64,000 nucleotides of DNA, from assembly GCA_036971475.1 (NCBI GenBank), contig JBAIZL010000005.1, positions 238,972,690-239,036,689 of the forward strand, in the 5' to 3' direction. Below the pieces are notes generated by a model. The model ran no database searches. It was not told the origin of the DNA and was given only the letters and a program-made list of their open reading frames with translations. Position numbers and translations under genes: made by a program. The stretch comes from Prosapia bicincta (Eukaryota; Arthropoda; Insecta; Hemiptera; Cercopidae). Below, piece by piece: positions 48,605 to 58,745 of this stretch. Within the stretch, counting starts at the first letter, position 1. Every line of letters begins with the position of its first letter.

Positions 48605-50155
48605 TCATATTTATCCCAACAGACAGGCAAATGACTAGGACATTCTAACAGGCAGGCAACTGATTAAGACATTCCAACAGACAGACAACTGAATAGGACA
48701 TTCCAACAGACAGAGAACTGACTAGGACATTTCAACAGACAGGCAACTGAATAGGAGATTCCAACAGGCAGGCAACTGAATAGGACATTCCAACACGCAG
48801 GATACTGACTAGGATATTCCAACAGCTAGGAAACTGACTAGGACATCCCAACCGGCAGGCAACTGAATAGAACATTATAACCACCAAGCAACTGACTAGG
48901 ACATTCTAAGAGGGAGGCAACTGACTAGGACATTCCAACAGGCAGACAACTGACTAGGACACTCCAACCGGCAGGCAACTGACTAGGACATTCCAACATG
49001 CAGGCGACTGACTAGGAAATTAAAACCGGAAGAGAAATGACTAGGACATTCCAACCGGTAGGAAACTGACTAGGACATTCTAAGAGGGAGGCAACTGACT
49101 AGGACATTCTAATTGGCAGGCAACAGACAAGGACATTCCATTCGGCAGGCAACTGAATAGGACATTATAACCGCCAGGCAACTGACTAGGACATTCCAAC
49201 CGACAGGCAACTGAATAAGCCATTCCAACATGCAGGAAACTGACTAGGATATTCCAACAGCCAGGAAACTGACTAGGACATTCCAACCGGCAGTCAACTG
49301 ACTATGACATTCTAACATGCAGGCGACTGACTAGGGTATTCCAACCGGGAGAGAAATGACTAGGACATTCCAACCGGCAGGCAACTGAATAGGACATTAT
49401 AATCTCCTGGCTATTGACTAGTACATTCTAAGAGGGAGTCAACTGACTAGGACATTCCAACAGGCAGGCAACTGACTAGGACATTCTAACATGGAGGCAA
49501 CTGACTAAGACATTCTAACCGGCAGGCAATAGACTAGGACATCCTAACATGGAGGCAACTGACTAGGATATTCCAACAGCCAGGAAACTGACTAGGACAT
49601 TCCAACCAGCAGGAAACTGACTATGATATTTTAACCTCCTGGCTACTGATTAGGACATTCTAAGAGGGAGTCAACCGACTAGGACATTCCAACAGGCAGG
49701 CAACTGACTACGAAACTTCAACTGGCAGGCAACTGACTAGGACATTCCAACATGCAGGCGACTGACTTGGCCATTCCAACTGGGAGGGAAATGACTAGGA
49801 CATTTCAACCGGCAGGCAACTGACTAGGACATTCTAACATGGAGGCAACTGACTAGGATATTCCAACAGCCAGGAAACTGACTCGGACATTATAACCGCC
49901 AAGCAACTGACTAGGACATTCCAACCGGCAGGCAACTGACTAGGACACTCCAACCGACAGGCAACTGACTAGGACATTCCAACCGGCAGGCAACTGACTA
50001 GGACATTCCAACCGACAGGCAACTGACTAGGACATTCCAACCGACAGGCAACTGACTAGGACATTCCAACCGGCAGGCAACTGACTAGGACATTCCAACA
50101 TGCAGGCGACTGACTAGGACATTCTAAGAGGGAGGCAGCTGACTAGGACAATAAT
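48605..50155. repeat. 29-bp minisatellite, about 52 copies
   Basis: The unit ACTGACTAGGACATTCCAAC plus CGGCAGGCA repeats at 29 bp and is most regular at 49900-50100. Many units differ (ATTCTAAGAGGGAGGC, ATTATAACCGCCAAGC, ATTCCAACATGCAGGC), giving several recurrent subtypes. The minus open frame at 49080-49286 is an artefact of the repeat. Confidence 0.94.
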
Positions 50156-50972
50156 GTATGGAGTTTGGAGTTTCCTCTTCTTAACTCAAATGAAGATATC
50201 TTTTCTTTCTCTTAATTTGTATAAATGAAAAGAAACAAATTAGTACTGACATTGATTAAAAGCATTCGTGACATTCATTAATTATACACAAGGAATCCGC
50301 CACTAATTAAAGAACCAAATTCCTGTGCTGTCATTTTAACTATCGCGTCGGCCTCGTTTTAAGTGTGGGCTGAATAAACCCAGTGCGCCAGGTTGCTGAA
50401 AACATCGACAGACCGACGCGGCCTAATGTAACCGAAATGAGATTCGAAAAAACACAAAAACGTTTCCAAATAAGGCAAGCACGTGTCCCGGCCACGCCCA
50501 TGCCGTAATTGATCCTTATTTTTATACATAATTTGCCCAATCATTGTGACGGAGTGTCAGTCACCTTGACTATATACGTTCACAGTTTGGCCTCACTTTG
50601 GTGCACAGGTGTTTAAGCTTTAAGGCCGGCCTGTGTCTGTCACCCCAGGTTTTATTTCTCTAGCACCGATTTGCATATGCTATGTATTGTAATCAACGAA
50701 ATGATTTTGCAAACAATACCTGTTTATTTAGGACCTAGAAATTATATAAGTTATTCGTTGCATTATAATTAGAAATCGTTACTATAGCAAATTAATGTAT
50801 GCTAAAAGAACCACAAGCACAATACAAAGGTATATTTATATTGTACTAACGAGTTTATTCAACCAAGAAGCTACTATTTACTATCTGAACACCAGAAGCA
50901 AATATAAAACTTTAAATACAAATAGCAATAAATAGGAAAATCAATGTTTGTAATAATTAGCTTAACAATGTA
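50156..50972. other. flank of the transposon, with source copy of a duplicated segment
   Basis: The sequence at about 50570-50718 (ATATACGTTCACAGTTTGGC through GATTTTGCAAACAATACC) is almost identical to 51547-51690 inside the adjacent transposon. The 50340-50560 part is GC-rich with two overlapping minus frames of no recognised family. The TA at 50971-50972 is the transposon target duplication. Confidence 0.7.
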
Positions 50973-51536
50973 GGGGAGAGTTGCCGATTTCGTACCGGCG
51001 CCGCGTAAGATCTCTGGAAGAATAGACTGCTGCTGTTATGTATTGGTAGAAATGTGAACTACTCGCCATTACCTCGTTACAAGTTGCTGAAAGTAGTGGA
51101 AGGGGCGTTTTTCCGTAAATTTAGTGATCTGATGTTAGTTTTTGGTGTCATACTTAAGAGAATACTAAACCCCAAGATAGGAAGTAACATATAGTGAACT
51201 ACGCAGTTTTAGCTATGTTTGCATATGCTTGAAGTTTATTGATGACAATATTTAGGTTAAAGTTTGTTTACTTGTTTTCGTCGAGTCACGGTTGCCTACT
51301 TCGTACCAGAGCACCCAATTCCTAAATTGTACCGGTACAATTAAGGGTTCGGGAGTACTTTTTTTTAGATACGAAGTTATATAGTAATATAGCCTTATCA
51401 ATTTTTGTACATTACTGATCCCCTTCTGCACTGTTCTATTCCGTAATGAGCAATGGTTTACTGTGTTAGTGCTGTTGGCTAATATAAGCCACCAATGATT
51501 ATATTCAAGAGAGTAAGAATGGTTCCAGATTTAAAG

Positions 51537-51697
51537 TAAAAGAAGTATATACGTTCACAGTTTGGCCTCACTTTGGTGCACAGGTGTTTAAGCTTTAAGG
51601 TGTGTCTGTCACCCCAGGTTTTATTTCTCTAGCACCGATTTGCATATGCTATGTATTGTAATCAACGAAATGATTTTGCAAACAATACATGATTTTG
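51537..51697 (+). repeat. insertion of host-flank-like DNA inside the transposon, 11-bp direct repeats
   Basis: CAGATTTAAAG occurs at 51526-51536 and 51698-51708, bracketing 161 bp. Most of the insert matches 50570-50718 outside the transposon, with one evident difference: the outer copy has six extra bases in AAGGCCGGCCTGTG. The transposase reading frame resumes right after the second CAGATTTAAAG (DLKIGASSGGM), which identifies the segment as a late insertion. Confidence 0.8.
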
Positions 51698-51700
51698 CAG

Positions 51701-52150
51701 ATTTAAAGATAGGCGCCTCTTCAGGAGGTATGGTTGAAATATTCGAATCGGGGTACATAAATAATGAACTCTTTGTCAAGTCGCTTAATTACTTCGTCAA
51801 TCACACAGCCAAATAAAAGAGAGAAACGCCTGTTGATTTTAGATGGTCATTCTATCCATTCAAAAAACATTGATGCCTTGAATCATGGAAGAAATAATGG
51901 CATAATGTTTTTCCAGCTACCAGCACACACAACACATCGTTTATAGCTACTTGGGAAGACCTTTTTCAAACCTTTGCAAACCTTCTACGTGCAACATGTT
52001 CAAACCTGACTTCGTTGAGATCCTGGACTGGCAGTAACACAATTCCAAGTTTCAGCTGCGTTGAATAATGCTTATTCAAAAGCTGCCTCCATTTCTAACG
52101 CCGTAAATGTTTTTAAAAAATTTGGAATATAGTCACCCAACAAAGGCAAT
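51701..52150 (+). pseudogene. DDE transposase remnant (DDE_1, pogo/Tigger type)
   Basis: Plus-strand frames carry, in order, DLKIGASSGGMVEIFESGY, then LLILDGHSIHSKN (the second catalytic Asp in the LDGH/S block), GIMFFQLPAHTTHRL (the P-HTTHRL-Q block) and, after stops and shifts, VTQFQVSAALNNAYSKAAS with a following FKKFGI. These are consecutive blocks of the DDE_1 endonuclease. Stops follow NHTAK, THRL and other points. The first catalytic Asp region and the helix-turn-helix N-terminus were not found. Confidence 0.85.
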
Positions 52151-52655
52151 TACCCAGATTCAGTATTTAGTACTGTTCAAATTCCTCTAGAAGAACCCAA
52201 ACAAACAGTGCCCACAACACAGTGGAATAATGATTCTGGTGTTGCCGAGAACATCAAAGAAATTGGGACTGGTCCTTCGAATTCGAGTGGGTAGTTGGTT
52301 ATGGAGCATTCAGCTGACGTAGATTCATCTAATTCTGTGACATCTACCAGGTGTTCAAATGTTACCATATAAAAAATCTCACCGATCCCTAGAGCAAAAA
52401 AAAAAATAATAAAATAAAATAAATAAATAAAAATAACAAAAAAAAATATAAAGGGGCTACTAAAGCTGTGATCGTAACCAGTAGCCCTTCACAAGGTTGA
52501 GGTTTGTGCAGTAAAGGGAAAAAAAATTATCAAAGAAGAGAGGATGGCTTTGAATAAAGCAAAGAGACATTTAATCCAAAAACTACAGAAAAAGAACACT
52601 CCCTCAAATGAACCACTAAGAAAAAGACAAAAAAAAAACAGGCAAAATTTTCTAA

Positions 52656-52776
52656 AAAATGGTATTGCAAGATATGTGAAGAAAGGTCAATGGAAGATTT
52701 GATCCAGTGTTTAAGGTGCAGCCAATTGGTGCATAAAGAGTGTACTAGTGTAAAACAAAAAAAAAATCTGTTCTGA
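52656..52776 (+). pseudogene. PHD-like zinc finger at the transposase C-terminus
   Basis: The frame reads WYCKICEERSMEDLIQCLRC then SQLVHKECT and stops at 52774. The spacing is C-x2-C, C-x2-C, H-x3-C: a compact Cys/His cluster like the start of a PHD finger, without its last Cys pair. A Lys/Arg-rich segment precedes it (about 52540-52640). Such a finger after a DDE_1 domain is known in some insect pogo-like transposases. It would not be made from this broken copy. Confidence 0.6.
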
Positions 52777-53192
52777 TTTCCAATAATTATAATAAAAATT
52801 ATTCCAATATTACAAATTTTTAGCTTTAATTTAGATAGACTATCATATTTTGTGTTTTCTATATACTACAAAAAACAAATTTCAATATATAATAATAAAG
52901 TGTTTTTTTTTTAATATAAGCATGCGTTATTTATTAATCGTTTCTTTAATTTTTGTGCTGGTACGATTTTGGAAACAACTGGTACAAACCAGTTTCCTAA
53001 TTTGTACCATTTGTAGAGTTCGAAAAATAACATATTGTCAAGAAACATGCAGTGTTCTTAAATAATTAGGTTATAATTGTAACAAACCCTATATTTTGAT
53101 TATGCAGTTGTTATTTATTTATCTCCAATTATTACAGGTATAAAGAAATAGAACAATACCCAAACCGGTACAATATCGGCAACTCTCCCCTA

Positions 53193-54287
53193 GTCAAGTT
53201 ATGTTTGTGTGAGTGTGTATGTCTGTGTGTGCGTGCGTCTGTCTGTCTGTGTGTTCAATTAAAATGGGAAGCTTTATAAGCTCAATACAGTTACAATTTT
53301 ACTTTTAAAATGTTATATACGTATGACCGAGTGGTAGTTTTTATTTTCTAAAAATAGTTTAATCTCTGTAATAGAAATCTGTGTAGTACACCATCTTTAA
53401 AACATCGAAAGATTGCAGAAATTGATTTGGTGCCTGTACTGTTTATGTATCTAGTCCATCTCGTGTTCACAATATCGTGACGACGTGATTTTCCGCACCG
53501 ATCTCAATGGCAACGACCGTGGCGTGTTGTAGTTATTGTAATATATATTGACAGAATTTTTAAACTGCGCGTTGCATGTCAAGGCGCTTTCACTAAGCTA
53601 ACCGTTACCGACTGCGTATTTGTTCCTGTAATTATCAGTAAGGCATTTTCTGCCCTAGAGTCATGACACCACATCCAGTCGATCGCCCTACCCTCTCTAT
53701 CCCAATGAAACATGATTTAACCACTAACCCTGAGTTGAAAACATCGAATTTAATTAATTTAAATTAAAACAATTGAAAATATTGTTACTTTAAAATTAAT
53801 TTTATGCTAAAATGAAGATATGTTAATTACATTTGTATTATAAATTTTTCTTTAGCTACTGTCCAATGCAATGTATCTACTGCCATAAATAGACTAACAG
53901 GACGTTCTGTGAGTTACTCCCCTCACAATCTGTATCGTGGTGTGTTGTAGTGATGTCGCTGTCTGTCGGGAGGGAGAGTAAAGCATGTCCTACATCGCGG
54001 GTCGATTAACATCCTTTCTCTCTAATTTTCTTCTCACATGGTGTAATGTAACATTTTTTTGTAACAAAATTTTCCACAAATGTAGTCACCCCTCTACTCT
54101 ATCTGAGCCTCTAGATCAGCCACTGAATACAACAAACTTGTTGGCGTTGTAAAGATGTACGTAGGGAGACTTGTCCCTATACCTCTCTATACGTTTGGCC
54201 AACTCCCTAATCTGTATTTACCAGGCTATGCTAGCCTATTTGCATACCAGTTAATTTTTGACCCACTTTACTTGTAACTAAAGCGCT
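53193..54287. other. non-coding stretch, no gene seen
   Basis: A GT-rich simple repeat lies at about 53205-53255 (TGTGTG/TCTGTCTG). The remainder shows no open frame of note. Confidence 0.45.
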
Positions 54288-55540
54288 CCTTTTCTCTAAA
54301 GGTTGATTTCTAACCACTACCTGGATGTAAGCAATTCCTATTCTATAAAGGATAATATTTCAAGTATTCCTCTGGGAGTAATGCTTGCCTATTCTGTAGT
54401 AGATAATGTTTAAACCATTTTACCTATAACTAAAGCGTCCCTTTTCTGTAAAGGGTAATTTCTAACCACTACCTGGATGTAAGCAATTCCTATTCTATAA
54501 AGGATAATATTTCAAGTATTCATCTGGGAGTAATGCTTGCCTATTCTGTAGTACATAATTTTTGAACCATTTTACCTATAACTAAAGCGTCCCTTTTCTG
54601 TAAAGGTTAATTTCTAACCACTACCTGGATGTAAGCAATTCCTATTCTATAAAGGATAATATTTCAAGTATTCCTCTGGGAGTAATGCTTGCCTATTCTG
54701 TAGTAGATAATGTTTAAACCATTTTACCTATAACTAAAGCGTCCCTTTTCTGTAAAGGTTAAATTCTAACCACTACCTGGATGTAAGCAATTCCTATTCT
54801 ATAAAGGATAATATTTCAAGTATTCCTCTGGGAGTAATGCTTGCCTATTCTGTAGTAGATAATTTTTGAACCATTTTACCTATAACTAAAGCGCCCCTTT
54901 TCTGCAAAGGGTAATTTCTAACCACTACCTGGATGTAAGCAATTCCTATTCTAGAAAGGATAATATTTCAAGTATTCCTCTGGGAGTAATGCTTGCCTAT
55001 TCTGTAGTAGATAATTTTTGAACCATTTTACCTATAACTAAAGCGTCCCTTTTCTGCAAAGGGTAATTTCTAACCACTACCTGGATGTAAGCAATTCATA
55101 TTCTATAAAGGCTAATTTTTAAACCTATTCCCCTTGAAGTAATGGTTGCCTATTGTGTAATAAATAATTTTTTAACCACTTTATCTATAACTATACAGTT
55201 TCTTTTCTGTAAAGGTTATTTCTGACCACTACTTGGAAGTAAGCAATTCTTATTTCACAAAAAATAATTTTTTAACCTATTCACCTGGAAGTAATGCTCG
55301 CCTATTCTGTAATAAGTAATTTTTGAACCACTTAAACTGTGACTAAACAGTTCCTTTTTTATAAAGGGGAATTTCTAACCACTACTTGGAAGTAAGCAAT
55401 TCTTATTTCACAAATAATTGTTTAACCTATTCACCTGTAACTAAAGTGTTGCTTTTCTTTATAGGGTCTTTTTATACCACTTTACCTGAAATTAAACTTG
55501 TTCTATTCTGTAACGAGTAATTTTTAAACACTTTACTCGG
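54288..55540. repeat. 152-bp tandem array, about 8 copies
   Basis: CCACTACCTGGATGTAAGCA occurs at about 54314, 54466, 54618, 54770 and on, 152 bp apart. Within each unit TTCTATAAAGGATAAT, TTCTGTAAAGGGTAAT and TTCTGTAGTAGATAAT are mutually similar, showing an older ~50-bp subrepeat. Units after 55130 are increasingly degenerate. Confidence 0.92.
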
Positions 55541-55634
55541 AACGTAACAGTTCTTTCTTAACAATGAATACTTTCTGTGTGAATGAATGTAAGAAACTAA
55601 CTGTAGAACAGTTAGTTGGCATTACCTGTGGCAG

Positions 55635-55865
55635 TTGAATCCGGAACTGAGTCAGTGTCGTCCAGCGAGTAGAAGGCCCGGAGCTTACGTCGCCACCTAT
55701 CCATTCTATGAGCTGCTAGCCCTACCATTACTACCCCACTTCACTATGTTCCACTACGCGCACTACTACATGCTCGATCATACCCGGTTCCTTCGCACAT
55801 TGTTAGAGCGTACGAGACGATACGGCGCGCTGGTAACTAAACGAGACAGTCAAACATTGTTATAG
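55635..55865 (+). CDS. candidate terminal coding exon, unrecognised protein
   Basis: An AG at 55633-55634 (CATTACCTGTGGCAG) precedes an open frame ending TAG at 55863-55865; the frame extends back to about 55577 if the AG is not used. Sequence is GC-richer than its flanks and ends RYGALVTKRDSQTLL. The middle is aromatic and His-rich (LPHFTMFHYAHYYMLDHTRF). AATAAA at 55941-55946 is 76 bases past the stop, suiting a last exon. There is no usable ATG at the start (TTG), which fits an internal splice rather than a single-exon gene. No family recognised and no upstream partner exon found; a transposon origin is possible. Confidence 0.35.
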   Translation: MNPELSQCRPASRRPGAYVATYPFYELLALPLLPHFTMFHYAHYYMLDHTRFLRTLLERTRRYGALVTKRDSQTLL

Positions 55866-58430
55866 TAAAAGACAGACTGGTTATTCAATTTTGTCATTTG
55901 TAGCTGTATATTCGGTTTACTATTATTAACGTTTAATACGAATAAACTAGGATGTGAATCAGAGTAGGCCTAAGCCATTATACAAATTATGTATTATTTT
56001 AAGTTGGCAGCCCTTCTGCCAAATGTACATACTGTTCTGAAAACATTTAGATTATTGTTATTTTTCAATCATTAAGCTTCATCTATGTAATAATAAAGCA
56101 AGCATTGTTTATTAAATGTATTTGAATGGTTATTAAATTCAATTAACTCAACAACTGTCACCAATATAATATTTTTTATTGCTACTTTTAAACAATTATT
56201 CGACGCGACTTTTCGATCCAGTCTATAATTCTTTCAGGAACTAAATTGTTTAATATAAAATTACAACAAAACTAAATTATAAATGAAATCACAATTCAAA
56301 ACAACAATAAACAATTTTAGAAATCACTAAGCTTACATTAATCCAAATACATGTTAAAACATATTAACACAGAACTATTCGTTGTAAAAACATCAAGTCG
56401 AGTTACTATTATAATTATTTGAAAGCACTTCTCAATAGGCTACAATTAATACTCGATGTTATTAGGCCTATATTGAATAATATTATGATAATACGGTTTT
56501 ATAATATTAATTTATATTTATGTAAGTTAGTTCGAAAATGTGGTACTGTTTAAAAAAAGTTAGTCTATAACCTATTTCTGTTTAATGTTAACAATGCACA
56601 ATTTTATCTTCTGAAGACGATATAGGATTGGGTCGAAAAGTGAAGGACAAATTCAATATTTGAATTTATTACATTATAAAAGACAGCGCCAACTAAATAT
56701 TCATATTTATTATTAGTAACGACGTAAGAAATACTCATCACATAACTAAATACATACTTTCATAGCCCAATAGGATTTCACTTTTCTTTAGATTTTTTAG
56801 ATAACTGGATAAATTGGAACTGCAACTTTTAGAATTCTAAACTGGAAGAAATTATAAACGTTTTTTAAAACAGTGTGTTTAAGTGTTTGAAAGTTAATGT
56901 AGGTTCGTTATTTGGACAAATAAATATTGGAATTTCAATTTGGAAAATTCAATAATATTAAAAAATATTAATTAGTAATAAAGGTTTTAAAATGGTAAAA
57001 AACCGACGCTCTGAAAACAAAAATTTAAAGATTGTTTTAAAGCAATTCAAACAAGCGAGCAATCGTATTCGGATAAAAAAAATAATCTGCTACAAAAATG
57101 TTTCCCATTATTTTCACTAATATATTTTTTTTAACTTATAGTGTAAACTTAGAGGATACGAAATTGCTAAGTTTTGTTTCATTGGGCAAGAAATATTACG
57201 AGAAAAGTGCAATGTTTACACGTGTATCTCCAATGTTTTATCAAACTATCTCTTCCATTTGTATGTTGTAGGAAGTTACAATAACACAGATTCGAAACCC
57301 GCGTTTACAAGGAGGAGAAAAGAAAGCACACGACCTACAAAGTACGCAAAATACTGTACGTTTCGGTAAAGAGGAATGACATTTTTAGTAGGAATAGTAA
57401 TAAGCTTTTCCTATTTATTCGTGGTGTTTATTCGTCAAACCTGCATTTTGTTAAATTATATTTATTGTAATTACTTTAATTGTTTTTGAAGTATTATAAA
57501 TAAAATGCTCGCCGTTAAAATATCTATTGCTTTTGTTTAAAATTTCTTGTCTGTTGTTTTTTAAGATGTCTGTGTCAACAAATTAATTGTTAATATTGTG
57601 TCTCGAAGAAAAAATTCGACCTACTTTCCTGAATTTCATAATTTTCTAAATTAATTTTGAATGTGAGTGTCCTAATTAGGCTAGTATAGGCCTACAGAAT
57701 ACGTTAGACGGTCTAAACCCAATAATTGGTGTACGGCACGCGTGAAAATATATTGGGTGGGGGTGGGGGTGTTGAGCACGCACTCATTCAACGCGTTCCA
57801 ATTAAGTTATTATGACTAGACTAGGATGCAATGCAACAATAGAGCGCAGATGCAGGCTCTTATGGTACAGCCACGCCGAGTGGCAAGACTGTGAAATAAT
57901 CGATCACCAAAACGTGTCCGCATTCAGAATAATAACAATATCTTACAAGAGACAGGCTATTTATTTCGGTATCAATTGTTGCATAATTTCCTCCACTTGT
58001 TACATCTTATAATTTATTTTAAATGGTATAGGCCATGTTAAAAAAATAATAAACCATGTTATTTCACCTTCTTATGTTATTTTTTAATTTTAGCTCAACG
58101 ATATTTCACGAAAATACATGAATATGTTTCTTCCGTTTACTCTACAAGCCTTTCTTCTTTGGATTTTCTTGAAAGCTTGTTCTGAAATGTTTACTCCGGT
58201 CGGTTCTTCTGATCATAGTTCCGGTTGCTAAGCATAGCCTACACTCATCCGGCCAATGTAGCCATAAAACAAGTTTTTTCACTATCGTGCCGGTTAATTG
58301 TCCACGCTGTTATACTCTGTTAATTTTTGTGAATTTACTCAGGATAGCAGACTCGCCAAGCATTCCTTTTACCACAAATTCTATTCAACGTCGGGGCAGT
58401 GCATTAAACCGGATAGGTGGCTACGCAATT
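55866..58430. other. AT-rich non-coding stretch
   Basis: No gene seen. AATAAA-type signals lie at 55941 and about 56091. The plus frame at 57812-58012 has no motif. Confidence 0.5.
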
Positions 58431-58745
58431 AATGTGTGTGTGTGTGTTTGTATGAACGACATGTGTTTTATGCTGTCTGACAAACAGCGACGAGTACGGT
58501 CATATTGCTTTATAAACACCTCAATGCGTTATGTTGCGTCACTGTTAATACCACAAAATTAAAAATGTAATATTAAATTAACAAATAAGTTTTAGACAGA
58601 AATAGCTTTTACGGCGCGCGCGCGCGTGTGCGTATGTGTGTAACATCTGTTTTACGCTGCCTGAAAAACATGCCCGTCGAGTACAGCTGTATTGCTTTAT
58701 AAATATCTCGGTTTGTCAGGTTGCATCACTGTTACACCGACAGTG
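58431..58745. repeat. diverged tandem duplication, each copy headed by a TG or CG/TG run
   Basis: Copy 1 (about 58431-58555) has (TG)n then ATGTGTTTTATGCTGTCTGA, ATTGCTTTATAAACACC and GTTGCGTCACTGTTA. Copy 2 (about 58616-58740) has (GC)n(TG)n then CATCTGTTTTACGCTGCCTG, ATTGCTTTATAAATATC and GTTGCATCACTGTTA. They are collinear, about 183 bp apart. The frame at 58287-58562 crosses the first copy and is not called a gene. Confidence 0.7.

Larger units (their letters stand above)
50973..53190 (+). mobile_element. pogo/Tigger-like DNA transposon, complete ends, dead coding region
   Basis: Inverted ends begin GGGGAGAGTTGCCGAT and end in CCGG after 26 bp, with 24 of 26 positions matching between ends. 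TA lies on each side (50971-50972 and 53191-53192), the target duplication of the Tc1-mariner/pogo superfamily. Near 51290 the subterminal GTTGCCTACTTCGTACC repeats the terminal motif. Inside are transposase remnants and a PHD-like finger on the plus strand. At about 2.2 kb it is shorter than a full element, lacks the N-terminal DNA-binding part and carries stops, so it cannot encode active transposase. It also contains a later 161-bp insertion. Confidence 0.9.

Noticed and set aside
49080..49286. Cys-rich 68-codon minus frame
   Set aside because: It is the 29-bp minisatellite translated (repeated NGMSLSVACQLECPSQ-type motif).
57750..57775. G-quadruplex motif GGGTGGGGGTGGGGGTG
   Set aside because: Only three separate G-runs of three or more, short of the usual four.
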